Assembly: GCA_910586565.1 (NCBI GenBank)
Contig: CAJUIT010000010.1
Coordinates: forward strand, 44,859 to 108,858
Length of the DNA stretch: 64,000 nt
From: an uncultured Muribaculaceae bacterium
Lineage (GTDB): Bacteria > Bacteroidota > Bacteroidia > Bacteroidales > Muribaculaceae
Reading direction: 5' to 3'
In this document: positions 35,225-43,675 of the stretch, one piece after another
How positions within the stretch are numbered: the stretch's first letter is position 1
How the letters are laid out: each line of letters starts with the position of its first letter
The notes under the pieces: generated by a model
Database searches by the model: none
Told to the model about the DNA's origin: nothing
Seen by the model: the letters and a program-made list of their open reading frames with translations, nothing else
Position numbers and translations under genes: made by a program

Positions 35225-36895
35225 CTATTCATTCGGGGCGGAGGGGAGGGGGCTTTTGAGGCGTTCCTTGCGGTATTGGGCGGGGGTGATGCCGAAGATG
35301 CGGTTGAAATGGCGGTAGTAGGTGGCGCGGCGCACATAGCCACATTCCTCGGCGATGGCGTCGATGGTCCAGTCGGGATGTTGCCTGATGAGTTCAACTG
35401 AGTGCTCGACGCGGAGTTTGTTGATGTAGTCGTTGGGTGTCATTCCAGCGAATTTCTCAATCAACAGCACAACCTTGGCGCGCGGAAGTCCCGAAGCCTC
35501 CACAATCCCGTCGCGGTTGAAGGCGGGTTGTTTGAACAGGGCACCGTCAACGATGGTTTGCTGCATGCGGTTGAACAGGGCGAAGTTCTCTTTGTCGGTG
35601 TCGGATGCATCGGGATTGATGTGATGCATGGCAAGCAGTTCGTCGATTCTTTTTGCTGCGGTTTTCCGGAGTTCGAGTTCACGGCGGTAGGCACGGTACA
35701 TCAGCAATACTATTATCAAGGCAAGCGCTCCGGTGACGATGGCGGCCATCAGCAGGATGTGGCGGCGGTGCAGGGTGGCCTTGGCGTTGACAAGTTCAAG
35801 CTCTTTTTCGTTGAGGGCGAACACCGAGGCCAGTTCCTGCGCCCTTGAGTTCTTTTCGCGCAGATATAGGCTATCCTGAATGGCTGTTGCTCTCTGCAGC
35901 AGGGCGTAGGCCCGGGCGTGGTTTCCGAGGCCGGCCTGAGCGCGGGCATCGGATGTGAGCAGGCTGAGGAAATCGGTGTTTACGGTGTCGGATTGCTCAA
36001 ACATGGGGTAGAGCGGAGCGGTGAAATCGAGCACACGTTTCCATTGCCCCGAGTCGAGAAGATAATCCATGATGTAGGCTCTTCCAACAGGATTTCCGGC
36101 GTAATCCGTTGCCATGAAGGCGTTGAAGGCCTCCCCGGCCTCTTGGGGCTTTCCCGCCCGCTGGGCGCATGAAGCGATGCGGGCATAGGCATAGGCGCGT
36201 TGTTGATCGCAGAAGCCGGCGGGACTTCCCCCTGTGGCATCTATCCGCTCGATAAGGGCAAGCCGCCTGTGCCCTTCGGCGAGCCCTTCGTCAAAACGGT
36301 CGTCGGCATAGAGTTCCACTATCTTCACCCCTTGAGCCGCCGACACATTGGCCAGAACCCGTGCATCTTGCGATTCGCCCCCTTCCGTTATTATCTGTTC
36401 GAGGTAGTCATAACCCTGTTTGCGGTTACCCATCGCAAACGAGGTTTTTGCCATAGTGGTGAGAATATTGAACCGTGCCGCGAGATTTTCGGTTTGCCGG
36501 GCAATCCCCATAGCCTCTGTTGACGATTGTATGCTCCCCTGATAGTCGCCGAAAAACGACTGTGCCACCGACAGAAGGGTGAGGGCATTGAGTTTTTCTT
36601 TCAGGTGTGAGTCGATTGAATCGGATGCGAGGGTTTGGCGTGCATACCTTTCCACAAGCGAGAACATGCGCTTTTCGTTGTAGGCCAATCCGCGCAGCAG
36701 GTTTGACTGAAACGCTGGTAACGATTCGGCGCCTGCGGTGTCAAGTTCATCGAGGATGGAGAGCACCGAATCGGGATTTTCAACAACCAGGGCGCGCAGG
36801 CTTTGGGGTGTGACGGCGGGAGCCTCAGCCGAAGCGGCGCGAAGCATTGAGGCCATGCAGGCGAATGCGATAAAAATGGGTAAACGGAATTGCAT
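35225..36895 (-). CDS. Transmembrane TPR / AraC-type regulator
   Basis: A 556-residue one-component regulator. A signal peptide or anchor (MQFRLPIFIAFACMASML) is followed by a helical TPR-like region in the periplasm (about 30-375). A membrane segment LMAAIVTGALALIIVLLMYR lies near 380-400, and a cytoplasmic AraC-type HTH at about 440-545 contains GMTPNDYINKLRVEH and CGYVRRATYYRHFNRIFG. It should sense a periplasmic cue and bind DNA. The signal peptide fixes the start at 36895, four bases from a -7 box. It is divergent from the 37137-43223 envelope cluster, its probable target. Confidence 0.88.
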   Translation of the reverse strand: MQFRLPIFIAFACMASMLRAASAEAPAVTPQSLRALVVENPDSVLSILDELDTAGAESLPAFQSNLLRGLAYNEKRMFSLVERYARQTLASDSIDSHLKEKLNALTLLSVAQSFFGDYQGSIQSSTEAMGIARQTENLAARFNILTTMAKTSFAMGNRKQGYDYLEQIITEGGESQDARVLANVSAAQGVKIVELYADDRFDEGLAEGHRRLALIERIDATGGSPAGFCDQQRAYAYARIASCAQRAGKPQEAGEAFNAFMATDYAGNPVGRAYIMDYLLDSGQWKRVLDFTAPLYPMFEQSDTVNTDFLSLLTSDARAQAGLGNHARAYALLQRATAIQDSLYLREKNSRAQELASVFALNEKELELVNAKATLHRRHILLMAAIVTGALALIIVLLMYRAYRRELELRKTAAKRIDELLAMHHINPDASDTDKENFALFNRMQQTIVDGALFKQPAFNRDGIVEASGLPRAKVVLLIEKFAGMTPNDYINKLRVEHSVELIRQHPDWTIDAIAEECGYVRRATYYRHFNRIFGITPAQYRKERLKSPLPSAPNE

Positions 36896-36899
36896 GGCG

Positions 36900-36907
36900 C
36901 AAATTTA
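36900..36907 (-). promoter_or_regulatory. -7 box abutting regulator start codon
   Basis: Reads TAAATTTG on the minus strand and ends four bases before the ATG, predicting a leaderless transcript. Confidence 0.5.
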
Positions 36908-36946
36908 CTCAAAAAAATCCCCTCGGCAACATTGCTGCCGCTGTTT

Positions 36947-37077
36947 GGGTTGTACGAGCCGAGAGAAGCTATGTTGTTGATTGGCAGGGGGCAGACAAAA
37001 TCGGTACATAAAATGGTACAAACTTTTGGCAAATGTGCCCTCAACGGCACGCGCGACGGTTAAAACGAGTACAACCC
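36947..37077. promoter_or_regulatory. GTAC-centred sites in divergent intergenic region
   Basis: GGGTTGTAC (36947-36955) and its exact inverse GTACAACCC (37069-37077) flank two GGTACA sites (37003-37008 and 37015-37020). They lie between the regulator and the operon it faces. Operator function is a guess. Confidence 0.35.
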
Positions 37078-37114
37078 CGATGCCCGAATGTTTTTCTGCC
37101 GATTAAATTCGCTC

Positions 37115-37122
37115 TAAATTTG
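37115..37122 (+). promoter_or_regulatory. -7 box of envelope operon
   Basis: TAAATTTG, 14 bases before the ATG of the 48-codon gene at 37137 and probably serving the genes up to 43223. Confidence 0.5.
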
Positions 37123-37136
37123 CCGACACATCACAA

Positions 37137-37283
37137 ATGCTATTGCCCATGCTTGACAAAGACCATCTTCCCGAGCGAGTAAGGACCATTCTTCCGGTTC
37201 TTGCATTTATCGCCCTTTCCATCGCATGCCTGCTGGGCGTGATGGTGGCGGTGATTCTCATAAGGCTCGCATTTTCGCTATGA
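37137..37283 (+). CDS. 48-residue single-pass membrane peptide
   Basis: Small open frame of 48 codons (second in-frame ATG at 37149). The N-terminal 17 residues are charged (DKDHLPERVR) and residues 18-46 form one long hydrophobic helix (VLAFIALSIACLLGVMVAVI and following). It begins right after a -7 box and ends 48 bases before the first lipoprotein gene, which supports it as the first gene of the operon. Function unknown; it could be a small membrane partner or regulator of the downstream envelope proteins. Confidence 0.55.
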   Translation: MLLPMLDKDHLPERVRTILPVLAFIALSIACLLGVMVAVILIRLAFSL

Positions 37284-37331
37284 TTAATCTCTATCTATTT
37301 AATGAAATAATAAACTTAACACTTCATCGCA

Positions 37332-37865
37332 ATGAAAAAGAACTCAAAAACCATTTTTAAAATCCTCGGCCTAACACTCTCACTTCTCCTTTCGGCCGGT
37401 TTCACATCGTGTGGCGACGACGATGAGCCGGAGGTGCCCGAAGTGGAAATTGTGGCCGTTGACGTTCAGTATGTCGCTTCGGTAGGCGATGCCTACACCA
37501 ACTTCTGGGATGTGCAGCTCACCTACACCAATGCCCAGGGTAAAACCGTCACAGAGCCTCTCACAAGCCCGTGGTCGCAGAAATATCACATAAAGAAAGC
37601 CGATAAAATCCCCACAACCTACACCTTCAAGGTCTACGCCTATCCCAAACAGGATGCTCCTCAGCCCGATCCCGATGCGATATATTCGCTCAAGCGAACT
37701 GTGGGATGCGTTGTGTGGGGCACAACAAGCGATGGCAAGGAGGTTCTGCTCGGTGGCAATCCAAGTGCACAACCCACCGGTGGTGTAAGCGATGGCAAAC
37801 ATATCATCGAACAGATGAGCCAGACCAAAAAGCTTGCTGATGAATCCATCAAAATCGAGCTTTAA
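37332..37865 (+). CDS. Lipoprotein, unknown function
   Basis: A 177-residue lipoprotein: MKKNSKTIFKILGLTLSLLLSAGFTSCGDDDEPE, Cys about residue 27, followed by an acidic stretch that in Bacteroidetes favours surface export. The mature part looks like a single beta-sandwich (VDVQYVASVGDAYTNFWDVQL). No family is recognised. It is followed after 30 bases by a second, larger lipoprotein on the same strand and is probably a partner of it. Confidence 0.75.
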   Translation: MKKNSKTIFKILGLTLSLLLSAGFTSCGDDDEPEVPEVEIVAVDVQYVASVGDAYTNFWDVQLTYTNAQGKTVTEPLTSPWSQKYHIKKADKIPTTYTFKVYAYPKQDAPQPDPDAIYSLKRTVGCVVWGTTSDGKEVLLGGNPSAQPTGGVSDGKHIIEQMSQTKKLADESIKIEL

Positions 37866-37895
37866 CCAACGTTATCTACTTAAACTTACTGACTT

Positions 37896-39866
37896 ATGAT
37901 GAAAAAGATATATCCGGCACTCTTTGCATCGGCCATGCTGTTGCTTTCAGCATCATGTTCCGACGACAACAGCGTAAACGAAGGGGAGGACCTTTCGAAT
38001 CTCAAGGTAGTTGTTGAGATGAGCTACACCCTCCAACCTCAATCGGCAGGAATTACAGGTGCGGAGCTTTCATGGCCCGACCCCGATAACCTCTCAGGCG
38101 GCGCATCGGCAACAGTTGCTCCGGGAGAGACTTTCACGCGAAAACTCACTTACAATACCATCCCCGACGGTCCGGTGGGCTTTTTGGCCACTCCGTCGGT
38201 TGATGCAGACTTGGAAGCGGGAACCGATGTCACCGTCGACTACACTGTTGATTGCACGGTTTCTCTGATGAACGGCGACAATGTTGTTGATTTCAAAAAG
38301 CATTCCGACAACGTTTCCTACACGTTATCCTATAACCCCGACGAGCATCCCGATTTGACCGATGATTTTCTTTTCGCCGTCACTACCAACAATGTGCGTC
38401 GTGTGAATCTCGAAGATTTGCTTGATGATGAGGATGATGCTCCGCTCGAAGAACTCCCGGTGACTGATGATGACGATGTGAAATGTGAGGGGCGCCTGTT
38501 CTATGTTTCACAAGCGAATGCCGACACCGATAACCATTATCTCTCCGACAATTTCGTGACCCGCTTTTCATCGGTATCACGTTGGGACGGAAGCGCGCTT
38601 TCAACGGGCGATTTCCTTTTCCTCTACCGCGATGATTTGAACAACGTGTCAACCGATGTGATAAAGAAAAGTGTTGCCGACGGTGCAATCCTTGTAGTCG
38701 ACGCGCTCAACAGTTTTGCCGACCTGAAGCGTTTCTGCGAGGAAAACGATATCTACAATCCATTAGCCGGTAAGGATGATGTTGACGTGTCGCAAGCAAT
38801 GTTCATCATTGCCGATGCCGACCGTTCAATTTCTGATAACCCGCAATGCGGCTATCGTGGCATGTTCTTCATGCTTACACCCGGAGTGGATTCCGACAAT
38901 GCCAATGTCGACTATCGTCACGGTGAGGTAATCGACCGCGCGGTGGCAACCATCAACGAGATGGTTTCCCCCACTCAGCCCACAGGTCGCACCATGTCGC
39001 GTGCCTCAGGAACAGATCTCACATCGCTTATCAATGCCTACAAAGTGCATCTGTGCGAAAAAGATAATTCCCACACTCTGAGCCAATATGCCTATCAAGA
39101 CCCGAAGCGTGCGGGGAGAGAGCGCGTGAATCACTACGATGTGGAATATGACGTCTACAATGTGTTCAGCCTGAAAGAAAAGCGCAACTACTATTACATC
39201 CACCAGAACATTATCTGCTCGTTCGCTGACTGTTATATCGGGGTTTACAACAAAGCTGTTGAGACCAACGACATTTTCAATACCATTGCGAAAGTGTGTG
39301 AATGGTATGGCAGTACTGTGAATGTGACTACCGTGCCAACCGTAAGAGACAGCGACATGAAGATTCATTGCATGTCACCTGCAACAACCGAATCGACTAC
39401 CGGTTTCACTTCGGGATTCTCGTGGGATTTCGGCGCGTCGGTTGGTTATGAGAGCGGTGGTCCTGCCGTGAGCGGCAACACAGGGATAGGCATAAGCACT
39501 TCCAACACCTACGATGTGAAGGATGTGACGGTTGTCAATCAATGTGTTTCACATTCCAAACTCAGCTGGCAATTCAACCTTTCAAACGCATGGACAAATT
39601 TCTCGCTGTTCAAAACCTCTTGCACCAACATGCACGAGGGAGCGTTGGCAGGCCGCGCGACTTTCACTGCCGGCACCGATTTCGTTATCTCATACCCGGA
39701 AAAGTACAACAATGTATACTACATCCCCCAGCTCAATGGGACTCTTGAAGTTACCCTGCGCAGAACCTGCGGAAAGTGTGGCGATGTATGTGCAGAGGAT
39801 ACCAACCCACAGACATTTTCATGCGAATTAACTCTGCCGGCTCTCAGAGAATCAATGTTCAAGTAA
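37896..39866 (+). CDS. Lipoprotein with leukocidin-like C-terminal half
   Basis: A 656-residue lipoprotein (lipobox LSASC, Cys near residue 21, followed by SDDN). Residues 25-370 are an unassigned acidic N-terminal part. From about 375 the sequence resembles leukocidin/hemolysin-type beta-barrel pore formers. It has YYYIHQNIICSFADCYIGVYN near 430, then a Gly/Ser/aromatic amphipathic stretch FTSGFSWDFGASVGYESGG near 502-520, GISTSNTYDVKDVTVVN near 530, and SKLSWQFNLSNAWTNFS near 555. This is pattern recognition, not a search result. A protease and beta-barrel gene follow in the same operon. Alternatives are a surface adhesin or an immunogenic lipoprotein. Confidence 0.6.
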   Translation: MMKKIYPALFASAMLLLSASCSDDNSVNEGEDLSNLKVVVEMSYTLQPQSAGITGAELSWPDPDNLSGGASATVAPGETFTRKLTYNTIPDGPVGFLATPSVDADLEAGTDVTVDYTVDCTVSLMNGDNVVDFKKHSDNVSYTLSYNPDEHPDLTDDFLFAVTTNNVRRVNLEDLLDDEDDAPLEELPVTDDDDVKCEGRLFYVSQANADTDNHYLSDNFVTRFSSVSRWDGSALSTGDFLFLYRDDLNNVSTDVIKKSVADGAILVVDALNSFADLKRFCEENDIYNPLAGKDDVDVSQAMFIIADADRSISDNPQCGYRGMFFMLTPGVDSDNANVDYRHGEVIDRAVATINEMVSPTQPTGRTMSRASGTDLTSLINAYKVHLCEKDNSHTLSQYAYQDPKRAGRERVNHYDVEYDVYNVFSLKEKRNYYYIHQNIICSFADCYIGVYNKAVETNDIFNTIAKVCEWYGSTVNVTTVPTVRDSDMKIHCMSPATTESTTGFTSGFSWDFGASVGYESGGPAVSGNTGIGISTSNTYDVKDVTVVNQCVSHSKLSWQFNLSNAWTNFSLFKTSCTNMHEGALAGRATFTAGTDFVISYPEKYNNVYYIPQLNGTLEVTLRRTCGKCGDVCAEDTNPQTFSCELTLPALRESMFK

Positions 39867-39878
39867 TCAACTGCAAAG

Positions 39879-42458
39879 ATGATGAACTATTTCGAATCTA
39901 TTTTAAGCAAAGCCCTCGGTGCAGGGCTTTTGCTGTTGCATGTGGCATTGCCTCAGGAGGCCGGTGCCTCGGAGAGTGAAAGCAGTTCGTTTACCATTCA
40001 GTTTGCCTCAGAGGCTATGGCCGATTCGGTGATAGCTGCCAACCCCGGGCTTATGTTCGAGCGCGTGATTGCTCCGGCTGCCAATGAGACGATTGAACGG
40101 CGTCACCGCGAGGAGGGGCTGCATCTGTGGTACAAAGTGGAGCTCACTCGCCCCGCTGCCGTAGGAGGTGAGGTGAAGCGGCTCGCAGGAGCAAAAGGTG
40201 TGCTCCGTGTGCAGCCTGCGGTTAAGATTCAGATAGGTGACGGCAACGAAGATGCTATTTCCCCCGTTGCCATCCCGGCCGATGATTGCAGCCCCGCATC
40301 GCGTGCTGCCGGCGCGGCCACCTTCCCCAACGACCCGCTATATTCCCGCCAATGGCACTACGACCACCCCGACCGGGTGAGCATCAATCTCGAAAAGGCG
40401 TGGGAAATAGAGAAGGGAAATCCCAACGTAATTGTAGCCGTGCTCGACAGTTGGATTGACCATACTCACCCCGACCTTCATGGAAATATGTGGGTGAATG
40501 AAGCCGAGCTAAACGGGCTGCCTGACGTTGACGACGACGGCAACGGAGTTGTCGATGATATCTATGGCTACAACTGGTTGAGCCTTAATAGGGATGATTT
40601 CGGTTCGCACGGCACACACATAGCCGGCACCATCGCGGCTGTGAACAACAACGGCATCGGTGTGTGTGGCATCGCTGGTGGCGACGGCATCACTCCCGGA
40701 GTGCGCATAATGAGTGAGGGGATTAATACCTCGAACGACAGTTTTGTGGACGACTGGGTGATTAGCCGAGCCTTTGTGCATGCCGCCGACAACGGAGCTG
40801 TGATTGCCTCTAACAGTTGGGGCGGAAGCGATAAACTATCGCCCATTATCACCGCATCGATTAATTATTTCATTGAGCATGCCGGCGAGTGGGAGGGGAG
40901 CCCCATGAAGGGGGGATTGGTGCTGTTTGCGGCAGGCAACTCCGGCCATAACCACTGCGAGTTTCCCCTTAATGACCCTGAGCTTAACCACGACGGCCTT
41001 GTGATTGTGGGAAGTGTCGGTTCGGCCGGTGTGAAGTCAACATTCTCCAACTATGGTAATTGGGTGGATATAATGGCTCCTGGTGGCGATTCCAACGGTA
41101 GGTCGATATTTAGCACAGTTCCCGGCGGAGGTTACGGGCTGATGAACGGCACTTCGATGGCGTGCCCCCATGTTACCGGTGTGGCGGCATTGGTTGTGTC
41201 GAAATTCGGCGACGGCAACCTTACTTCGGCTCAGGTGAAGCAAATTTTGCTCTCATCGGTTCGCGATGTGTATGGCTATAACGCCGGGCATCCTTATAAG
41301 AACTTGCTTGGAGCCGGAATTGTGGATGCCTACCGTGCTCTGCAATCGAATCCCGAAACCGCTCCCGCTTCAGTCACCGGACTGCAGGTGAACGTTACAG
41401 CGAATAATGATGTTTCGTTGAAGTTCGTCATCCCTGCCGACGGAAACGGCTGTGGAGTCGACAAGTGTGTGCTTTATCGGGTTGGTGACAGCGCACCCTT
41501 GATGGAACTCGTAACCCGAGGTTTGAATGCCGGGCAACTCTATGAAACGTCATTTTCGTCGGGCCTGATGATTCCCTCGGGCAACGTGTTCATGGTTGCT
41601 GTTGACCGCTGGGGGCACCGTTCGCAGCCCTGCGAGGCGGTGGAAATTACCCCTTATGCCTCGGAGATTGCAATACTCAATCCATATGCTACAACAACAT
41701 TCAATGTTTTCAAACCTGCCGATAAGGATTTTCATTTAAGTGTATTGTCGACGCTTGACCTCTCTTTCCCTTATCATTCCGGCAACGGGAGTGTGAGAGT
41801 TTCTGTAACCGACCCCAATGGCATCGCATCGGCTCAACTCAATTCAGTTTCGCAAATCGAACTCACAATAGCTCCCCGTGATGAAACCCCTGTTGGTGAA
41901 TACCCGATTACAGTAAGACTTGAGAATACCGACGACCCCTCGGAGTTCTGCGAAAAGGAATTAACCTGTCGCGTTGAGGAGGGTATGCGCACTTTCGTTA
42001 TCCCGGCTTTGAAGCCCGATTGCTCGGGGCATTTTTATGTCGACGAGTTAAAGGGTCGATTTGAGCTAAACCTTCTGGATATTTTGTATGATCCCTTCGG
42101 TCTCGATATTTTTATTTCCGATGATGTAAAAGCGGATGGGGGATTCGTCAACAGCGAAGCATGGGTAGAAAATAAGGTTCTGTATGTCGATTATGAATTT
42201 GATGAGGATATGGTGATTTGGGGCTTTGATACGATGATTGTCACAATTCGCACCTATAATGACTATCTTGTTCCTGTTAACATTGAGCTGACGCTCCATG
42301 CTCCCGAAGGTGCGGGTGTGGAGAACGTTAGTGCCGACCACGTAGTGCCGACCAGCGAGGGAATCTACACATTGACGGGTGTGCGGCTCGATGTCAGCGC
42401 CGACTGTTTACCCCCCGGCATCTACATCATCAACGGCAAAAAAACTTGCATCAGATAA
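39879..42458 (+). CDS. Secreted subtilisin-like serine protease (S8) with T9SS-like tail
   Basis: An 859-residue S8 protease. After a signal sequence and an inhibitor-like pro-region (to about 150), the catalytic triad is visible as Asp near 189 (VAVLDSWIDHTHPDL), His near 244 (GSHGTHIAGT) and Ser near 425 (NGTSMACPHVTG). Beta-sandwich modules follow from about 490. The C-terminal 30 residues (GIYTLTGVRLDVS ... PGIYIINGKKTCIR) look like a degenerate T9SS sorting tail and match the end of the protein at 43676-47677. It starts 12 bases after the lipoprotein gene and could process or release it. Confidence 0.92.
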   Translation: MMNYFESILSKALGAGLLLLHVALPQEAGASESESSSFTIQFASEAMADSVIAANPGLMFERVIAPAANETIERRHREEGLHLWYKVELTRPAAVGGEVKRLAGAKGVLRVQPAVKIQIGDGNEDAISPVAIPADDCSPASRAAGAATFPNDPLYSRQWHYDHPDRVSINLEKAWEIEKGNPNVIVAVLDSWIDHTHPDLHGNMWVNEAELNGLPDVDDDGNGVVDDIYGYNWLSLNRDDFGSHGTHIAGTIAAVNNNGIGVCGIAGGDGITPGVRIMSEGINTSNDSFVDDWVISRAFVHAADNGAVIASNSWGGSDKLSPIITASINYFIEHAGEWEGSPMKGGLVLFAAGNSGHNHCEFPLNDPELNHDGLVIVGSVGSAGVKSTFSNYGNWVDIMAPGGDSNGRSIFSTVPGGGYGLMNGTSMACPHVTGVAALVVSKFGDGNLTSAQVKQILLSSVRDVYGYNAGHPYKNLLGAGIVDAYRALQSNPETAPASVTGLQVNVTANNDVSLKFVIPADGNGCGVDKCVLYRVGDSAPLMELVTRGLNAGQLYETSFSSGLMIPSGNVFMVAVDRWGHRSQPCEAVEITPYASEIAILNPYATTTFNVFKPADKDFHLSVLSTLDLSFPYHSGNGSVRVSVTDPNGIASAQLNSVSQIELTIAPRDETPVGEYPITVRLENTDDPSEFCEKELTCRVEEGMRTFVIPALKPDCSGHFYVDELKGRFELNLLDILYDPFGLDIFISDDVKADGGFVNSEAWVENKVLYVDYEFDEDMVIWGFDTMIVTIRTYNDYLVPVNIELTLHAPEGAGVENVSADHVVPTSEGIYTLTGVRLDVSADCLPPGIYIINGKKTCIR
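42318..42458 (+). repeat. Duplicated C-terminal tail sequence, copy 1
   Basis: 141 bases encoding the end of the S8 protease align without gaps to 47537-47677, by eye about 120 identical positions. The surrounding genes are otherwise unrelated. Confidence 0.85.
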
Positions 42459-42506
42459 ACAGAGACTTACTTATAACATCTTTAACTTAACTCAAACAAA
42501 TTAGTA

Positions 42507-43223
42507 ATGAAAAAATTGATTTTTGCCGCTGCCGTTGTTGCAGCAGGCGCATTCTGCGCAAACGCAGAGGATTACAACCGCATCGGTGTCTCCTACAACA
42601 ACACCCATTTTGGTTTTAACAGTGCTGCCGGCGACTCCGACGACAACTTCTCTACAAATGGCTTTGGCATCGGCTACACCCACGGTTTCAGCCTTTCGAG
42701 CAGCTGCCCCATCTTCTTGGAAACCGGTTTAAACTTGAATTTCGGATTTGATTCATCCTCTGAAGAAAACAAAATGGAGCAGGGCGGTTATTGGATGAGT
42801 TCAAAAGTGACCTCGAAAAAACAATTCATGGACTTACAGATTCCCGTGAACTTTGTTTATAGTTTTCATGCCACAGAGAACTTTTCCATCTCACCTTACG
42901 TAGGCCTGAATTTCAAGGTTAATGTTCTCGGCAGATATCGTAACGACGTGGATGTTGATTCAAATCTTCCTTCGAATGTACTTGACAAAGATAACCTCAA
43001 CGGAAGCAGTGACTGGCTGAGCGTATTCAGCAAGGATGATATGGATGGCGGCGACAACACTTGGAATCGCTTCCAGATGGGATGGCAAGTGGGCGTTGGC
43101 TTCCAATACAAGCCCGTTTATCTCGGCGTTCAGTATGGCACCGATTTCATCCCCGCATTCAAGTACAAAGAAGCTAAAGTCAACACCGGAACATTCCGCT
43201 TGACTCTCGGTTACAGCTTCTAA
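42507..43223 (+). CDS. Outer-membrane beta-barrel protein
   Basis: A 238-residue porin-like barrel with signal peptide MKKLIFAAAVVAAGAFCANA. Alternating aromatic strands (NGFGIGYTHGFSL, FLETGLNLNFGF, WQVGVGFQYKPVYLGVQYG) and a final strand FRLTLGYSF ending in Phe are diagnostic of Bam-assembled outer-membrane proteins. It is the last gene of the operon and is followed by a terminator at 43334. It may be a small channel or structural barrel; substrate unknown. Confidence 0.87.
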   Translation: MKKLIFAAAVVAAGAFCANAEDYNRIGVSYNNTHFGFNSAAGDSDDNFSTNGFGIGYTHGFSLSSSCPIFLETGLNLNFGFDSSSEENKMEQGGYWMSSKVTSKKQFMDLQIPVNFVYSFHATENFSISPYVGLNFKVNVLGRYRNDVDVDSNLPSNVLDKDNLNGSSDWLSVFSKDDMDGGDNTWNRFQMGWQVGVGFQYKPVYLGVQYGTDFIPAFKYKEAKVNTGTFRLTLGYSF

Positions 43224-43333
43224 TCCGAAAATGACTTTGAACAGTGATAAATAAGTCATGGAACTTTCCGGCACTTACTTATCACAGTTAAAAATATACG
43301 CTGACAACCGGTAATAAAGGGCTTTATGCAACG

Positions 43334-43386
43334 GGCGGTGTGTCGAAACCGGGAAACCGGTTTGGGCACACCGCCTCTTTTTTTGT
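43334..43386 (+). terminator. Terminator after beta-barrel gene (GTGTGTCAAA family)
   Basis: GGCGGTGTGTCGAAACCGG (43334-43352), GAAA tetraloop, CCGGTTTGGGCACACCGCC (43357-43375), then CTCTTTTTTT. One G-G mismatch and one wobble in 19 pairs. Confidence 0.92.
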
Positions 43387-43562
43387 GCCGCCCACCATTT
43401 ATCCTTGATTCGGAGCACACACGAATAATAACCTATTCAATAAACTGACAACTTAACCAACCTTTATCTGTCAACCATTTTTAGGAAAATACAGTTGGAT
43501 GTTAAGGAAATAGAGTTGTTAACTAATTTTAACAAATGGGGGGTAAATCGGAGATTAATCTA

Positions 43563-43570
43563 TAACTTTG
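43563..43570 (+). promoter_or_regulatory. -7 box upstream of 1333-residue protein
   Basis: TAACTTTG, 105 bases before the ATG at 43676. Confidence 0.5.
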
Positions 43571-43675
43571 CCATAATCTGATAAATAGAGGTTGACAATA
43601 CCAATTTTTTTACACACACACAGAAATCCTCAATTCCATTTAGATTCTTAACACATCATTATAAACTATTATCAC

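Larger units (their letters stand above)
43224..43675. other. Gene-free stretch before 1333-residue protein
   Basis: 452 bases holding the terminator at 43334, a -7 box at 43563 and an AT-rich leader of about 100 bases. No coding sequence is seen. Confidence 0.65.

Noticed and set aside
36971..37063. 30-codon open frame in the divergent spacer before the envelope operon
   Set aside because: Lies across putative regulatory sites, no hydrophobic or charged pattern, no promoter at the right place.
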